This document shows positions 61,901 through 64,000 of a DNA stretch of 64,000 nt, piece by piece. The number at the start of each line of letters is the position of its first letter. Within the stretch, counting starts at the first letter, position 1. Origin of the DNA: Paroedura picta (taxonomy: Eukaryota > Chordata > Lepidosauria > Squamata > Gekkonidae); assembly GCF_049243985.1 (NCBI RefSeq), contig NC_135373.1:93491213-93555212 (forward strand), in the 5' to 3' direction. A program made the position numbers and the translations under genes. The notes below the pieces were generated by a model. It had not been told where the DNA came from. It saw only the letters and a program-made list of their open reading frames with translations, and ran no database searches.

Positions 61901-63240
61901 TCACTGTGTAACCCAGTGGTTTAATTACTGAGGTGGATTCTAGGGTAGAGGCACAGTCAAAGGACAGGTTTCTCAAACTGGGGTCCAGGGACACTGGGGG
62001 TCCACAAGGATACTCCAGGGGCATTGGGTTAATTTTTCTCCTGCCCATCTGGCTAATGTGAAAACAGAGCCCTCAATTTTTTTTAAGGAAGGAAGGCTTG
62101 TATTCTCCACTCCACTTTTAAAGAGTGAGAAATCATATGGTTGTTGCCTCTTGCTGTCGCCTAGCTTTAAGATCACCTTGAGCACTAGCCATAAAATACA
62201 CCAACTGGTTTGTGAGAACTAACAGCTCAGCCCTAAGAGCTCTAATTGGCTCTCTTAGGGCGGCAGCAGCTGAAAAGAGTAGATGAGTTTATTTATTTAT
62301 TTGTTTGTTTGTTTGTTTATTATATTTGATGACTGCCACTCCCAGTCCAACTGGCTCAGGTGGTTTACATCAGCTTTAAAATATGAAACCTGTATATTCC
62401 ACCTGACCCGCTGCCCTCCTGTTCACTCAATAGCTCAGAGGAGGGACCCAGCAGATGTTCCTTGTTCCAACCAAATGCCTGGTGGAAGAACTCTGTTTTG
62501 CAGACCCAGCAGAACTATGATAGTTCCGACATGTCCCTTAGCTCTTCCAGAAGCTGATTCCACCAGGTAGGGGCCAGGATCCAGGTACCATCATCACTTT
62601 GACCAGGGGAAAGGAGGTGGGAGCTCTTTATAAAGCAATTGTGTAAGTCAATTGATTTTTCTTTGCAATCAGCTTCCTACCCTTGTTTCCTGCCACTACC
62701 AATCTACTCCTTAAGTTCTGCTGTCCTCCCCACCCCCTTAGCTCTTCAAAACCGTATAAGTGTGCCAGGCTGTTAGAGTGGCAGCTTTTCGTTCCCGCCC
62801 ATCTTTCAAGCTCACTGGGTGCCCTTGGGATAACTATTCTTTCTTAGTCTAACCTACTGCATCAGGTTGCTCTGAGAAAGGACAACATGCACCATCTTGA
62901 GATCCTTGGAAGACAGATGGGAGAGAAACACATAAATAAATATAAATGAATTGGTTTTTTAATTGTATCTAAATTAGGGAATGTATAAATGATACAATAC
63001 AGCATGCTACCATAACATTAACAAAAAAGAAACAAGGGAAAAAAGGCTGCTTATCTGTACTGTCTAGTAGCCTTAGAAAATCCAGTACCCACCAGTGTCA
63101 AATGCTCTTGTCGTGCCCTTCAGGACTTCAAGTGTGAGAGCAGCCACGATGTCAGCCTGCCGGGCGATTGCAGCAGCCCTTTCAACTGCTTCACATCCTA
63201 GTGAGGTAATCATTTGTGTTCCATTGATAAGAGCAAGACC
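52790..63240 (-). CDS. HAL: HAL, histidine ammonia-lyase (3' part; continues past right edge)
   Basis: Step 1 of histidine degradation: removes ammonia from L-histidine to give trans-urocanate, as a cytosolic tetramer in liver and skin. Ten coding exons in transcript order: 63240-63093, 61472-61377, 60281-60223, 58820-58740, 57334-57269, 57181-57016, 56399-56265, 54162-54054, 53944-53875, 52948-52790. All phases agree. They encode about 362 residues, human residues about 296 onward. Family blocks seen: [67 protein letters not shown] and [20 protein letters not shown]. The Ala-Ser-Gly triad that forms the MIO cofactor is encoded upstream, outside the window. The last intron starts with GC instead of GT. 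The C-terminus is His-rich, unlike human. Confidence 0.98.
53069..53684 (-). mobile_element. 5'-truncated BovB LINE in the last HAL intron
   Basis: 616 bp of BovB 3' end. A single open frame of about 198 codons (53086-53682) covers the RT C-terminal part with [20 protein letters not shown] and [17 protein letters not shown]. The tail is (AAC)n. A perfect 11-bp target duplication TATGGAATCCT flanks it (53058-53068, 53685-53695). The intact frame and duplication make it recent. Confidence 0.95.
53875..53944 (-). CDS. HAL: HAL penultimate exon, followed by a GC donor
   Basis: 70 nt, [20 protein letters not shown] then DQK. The exon end CAGAAG is followed by GCAAGTAT. A GT donor 4 nt later would shift the frame into an early stop. 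Confidence 0.93.
54054..54162 (-). CDS. HAL: HAL exon
   Basis: 109 nt, [20 protein letters not shown] to VYDLVRSVV, ending AA|gtatgt. Confidence 0.97.
54640..55950 (-). mobile_element. Large non-autonomous DNA-transposon-like repeat, copy 2
   Basis: Inverse-orientation relative of 26350-27890. Ends AGACCATTTTTGC and GGAAATGGTCT are short inverted repeats. Contains an internal tandem duplication with period about 180 bp (55218-55375 and 55396-55570) and a truncated SINE at 54727-54910. Lies in a HAL intron. Non-coding. Confidence 0.6.
54727..54910 (+). mobile_element. 5'-truncated Sauria-type SINE
   Basis: From AGCTGGGTGACCTTGGGCTC to AACCAACTCTTCTTCTTCT; the tRNA head is missing. Confidence 0.82.
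56265..56399 (-). CDS. HAL: HAL exon
   Basis: 135 nt, [20 protein letters not shown] through [18 protein letters not shown]. Confidence 0.97.
57016..57181 (-). CDS. HAL: HAL exon
   Basis: 166 nt, [20 protein letters not shown] through [17 protein letters not shown]. Confidence 0.97.
57269..57334 (-). CDS. HAL: HAL exon
   Basis: 66 nt, [20 protein letters not shown] then AK. Acceptor TTGTCTCAAAAG; joins ...NSATDNP of the previous exon in phase. Confidence 0.93.
58740..58820 (-). CDS. HAL: HAL exon
   Basis: 81 nt, [20 protein letters not shown] then NSATDNP. Donor CCT|gtatct. Confidence 0.95.
59785..60025. repeat. Short repeat with TTGGATCCAGT inverted ends
   Basis: Starts GTTGGATCCAGTACAAAA and ends ATCACTGGATCCAAT, an 11-bp perfect terminal inverted repeat. 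A relative lies at about 20828-21055, with the shared core GCATTAAGT. Non-coding; likely a small DNA transposon. Confidence 0.5.
60223..60281 (-). CDS. HAL: HAL exon
   Basis: 59 nt, [19 protein letters not shown], nearly identical to human. Donor GTAAAG. Confidence 0.97.
61377..61472 (-). CDS. HAL: HAL exon
   Basis: 96 nt, [20 protein letters not shown] then [11 protein letters not shown]. Confidence 0.97.
61965..62200. repeat. hAT/Charlie-like fragment
   Basis: Opens with CAGGTTTCTCAAACTGGGGT and GTCCAGGGACACTGGGGGTC, wording typical of Charlie-type hAT ends. The right end is unclear. Confidence 0.4.
62280..62590. repeat. Unassigned LINE/SINE tail-like repeat in HAL intron
   Basis: A TTTATTTATTTGTTTGTTTG run followed by CTGGCTCAGGTGGTTTACAT and TCTTCCAGAAGCTGATTCCA. 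The first part resembles 13930-14040 and 37780-37880. Family not identified. Confidence 0.35.
63093..63240 (-). CDS. HAL: HAL exon, most upstream one in the window
   Basis: 148 nt, [20 protein letters not shown] through [13 protein letters not shown]. Acceptor TTCTTGCAG at its 5' side; earlier exons are beyond 64000. Confidence 0.97.
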
Positions 63241-64000
63241 CTGCAAGAAAACAGCAAACGTTTATTGGATTCAGTGATTCTGTCTGCAGAAAGGTATGTG
63301 ATCACCTTGATTCAAATGAGACATTATGTATTTCGAATCACGCATTCCAATTTGTCTTTTCAGTCGTGGAGTGAGCCCTCTTATCCTTCCACAGGCAGCA
63401 CCAGATTGGGGACCATAAATGGCCCAGGAGCAAGCCAGACGGAGTGACCCCTGTGGCAGTATAGGGGCACTCAGCTCAGCCTTGAACAGTGGCTTTAACA
63501 AAGGGCATGGGCCCAGCTGTTGCTTGGGTCACTAGGCCTGGCCTGACAACCAGCAGGAGACTGAAGAGATAGGGACATGAGGGACGGCCATTGGTGACAC
63601 TGTGACATTACTTCCAGGGGAAACCTAGAAGTGATGTCATTTCTGTATGGAAATTGCTGAAAACTATGATTTTACTGTAGAATTTCTGGCAACTCCTAGT
63701 AAAAAGCCCCCCTTGGTACCAGTGTGTAAAATCCATCAGACTAAAAAAACCCTCAAACCAATGACATCTGTCAAGAGAGGAATTGGACTGATCAATCCTA
63801 GCATGTGTAGGCAGCTGTTAACATGTGATATGACATGTTATCATGAATATATAACGATAGGTGGTAGCTTTGGGTTGGGAAATTCCTGGAGATTTAGGAT
63901 GACCGCTGTCATCCTAGGTTTATCACAGGTTGGGGTATCATGCCATATAGTTTGCCCTCAAAAGTAGCCATTTTCTCTATAGTCTGGAGACCCATTGTAA
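63241..64000. other. HAL: HAL intron running to the window edge
   Basis: No exon was found. A short GGGTTGGGAAATTCCTGGAG piece near 63870 resembles the repeat at 49085. Confidence 0.55.

Overview
This 64 kb window is vertebrate nuclear DNA, most likely from a squamate reptile (a lizard). The genes have vertebrate exon-intron structure. The repeats are a typical squamate mix: BovB/RTE and CR1 LINEs, tRNA-derived SINEs of Sauria type, Penelope-like retroelements with inverted arms, and many short hAT elements with 8-bp target duplications. The species cannot be fixed from the sequence alone.

Four protein genes were rebuilt exon by exon using splice sites, codon phase and recalled family sequences. 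They lie in the same order and orientation as on human chromosome 12q23. SNRPF (+, CDS 7107-10125) encodes the 86-residue Sm-F core spliceosomal protein. CCDC38 (-, CDS 12171-32387) is a coiled-coil ciliary/centrosomal-type gene with 14 clear coding exons and one tentative one. AMDHD1 (+, CDS 35967-48578) is imidazolonepropionase, complete in nine exons and 432 residues. HAL (-, 52790-63240 and continuing past the right edge) is histidine ammonia-lyase; only its last ten coding exons, about 362 residues, are here, and the active-site MIO region is outside. HAL and AMDHD1 catalyse steps 1 and 3 of histidine catabolism and sit tail to tail about 4.2 kb apart.

Region by region: 1-5.3 kb is nested LINE debris (BovB, CR1, a third LINE) broken by a hAT element and a solo LTR. 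5.3-6.8 kb is sparse intergenic DNA. 6.85-10.3 kb is SNRPF with its promoter. 10.3-11.7 kb is a gene-free gap with one tiny BovB copy. 11.7-34.2 kb is CCDC38, ending in a CpG island at 33.7-34.15 kb that is the likely promoter. 34.2-35.9 kb is plain. 36-49 kb is AMDHD1. 49-52.8 kb holds LINE, SINE and Penelope-like repeats. 52.8-64 kb is the 3' part of HAL.

No wholly new gene system was found. The best leads are: a dead partial duplicate of AMDHD1 exon 7 in the preceding intron; a histidine-rich C-terminal tail on histidase; a GC-AG last intron in HAL carrying a recent BovB insertion; two tandem CTCF-like motifs inside a hAT element in AMDHD1 intron 2; and a GC-rich hAT family with perfect 8-bp target duplications.
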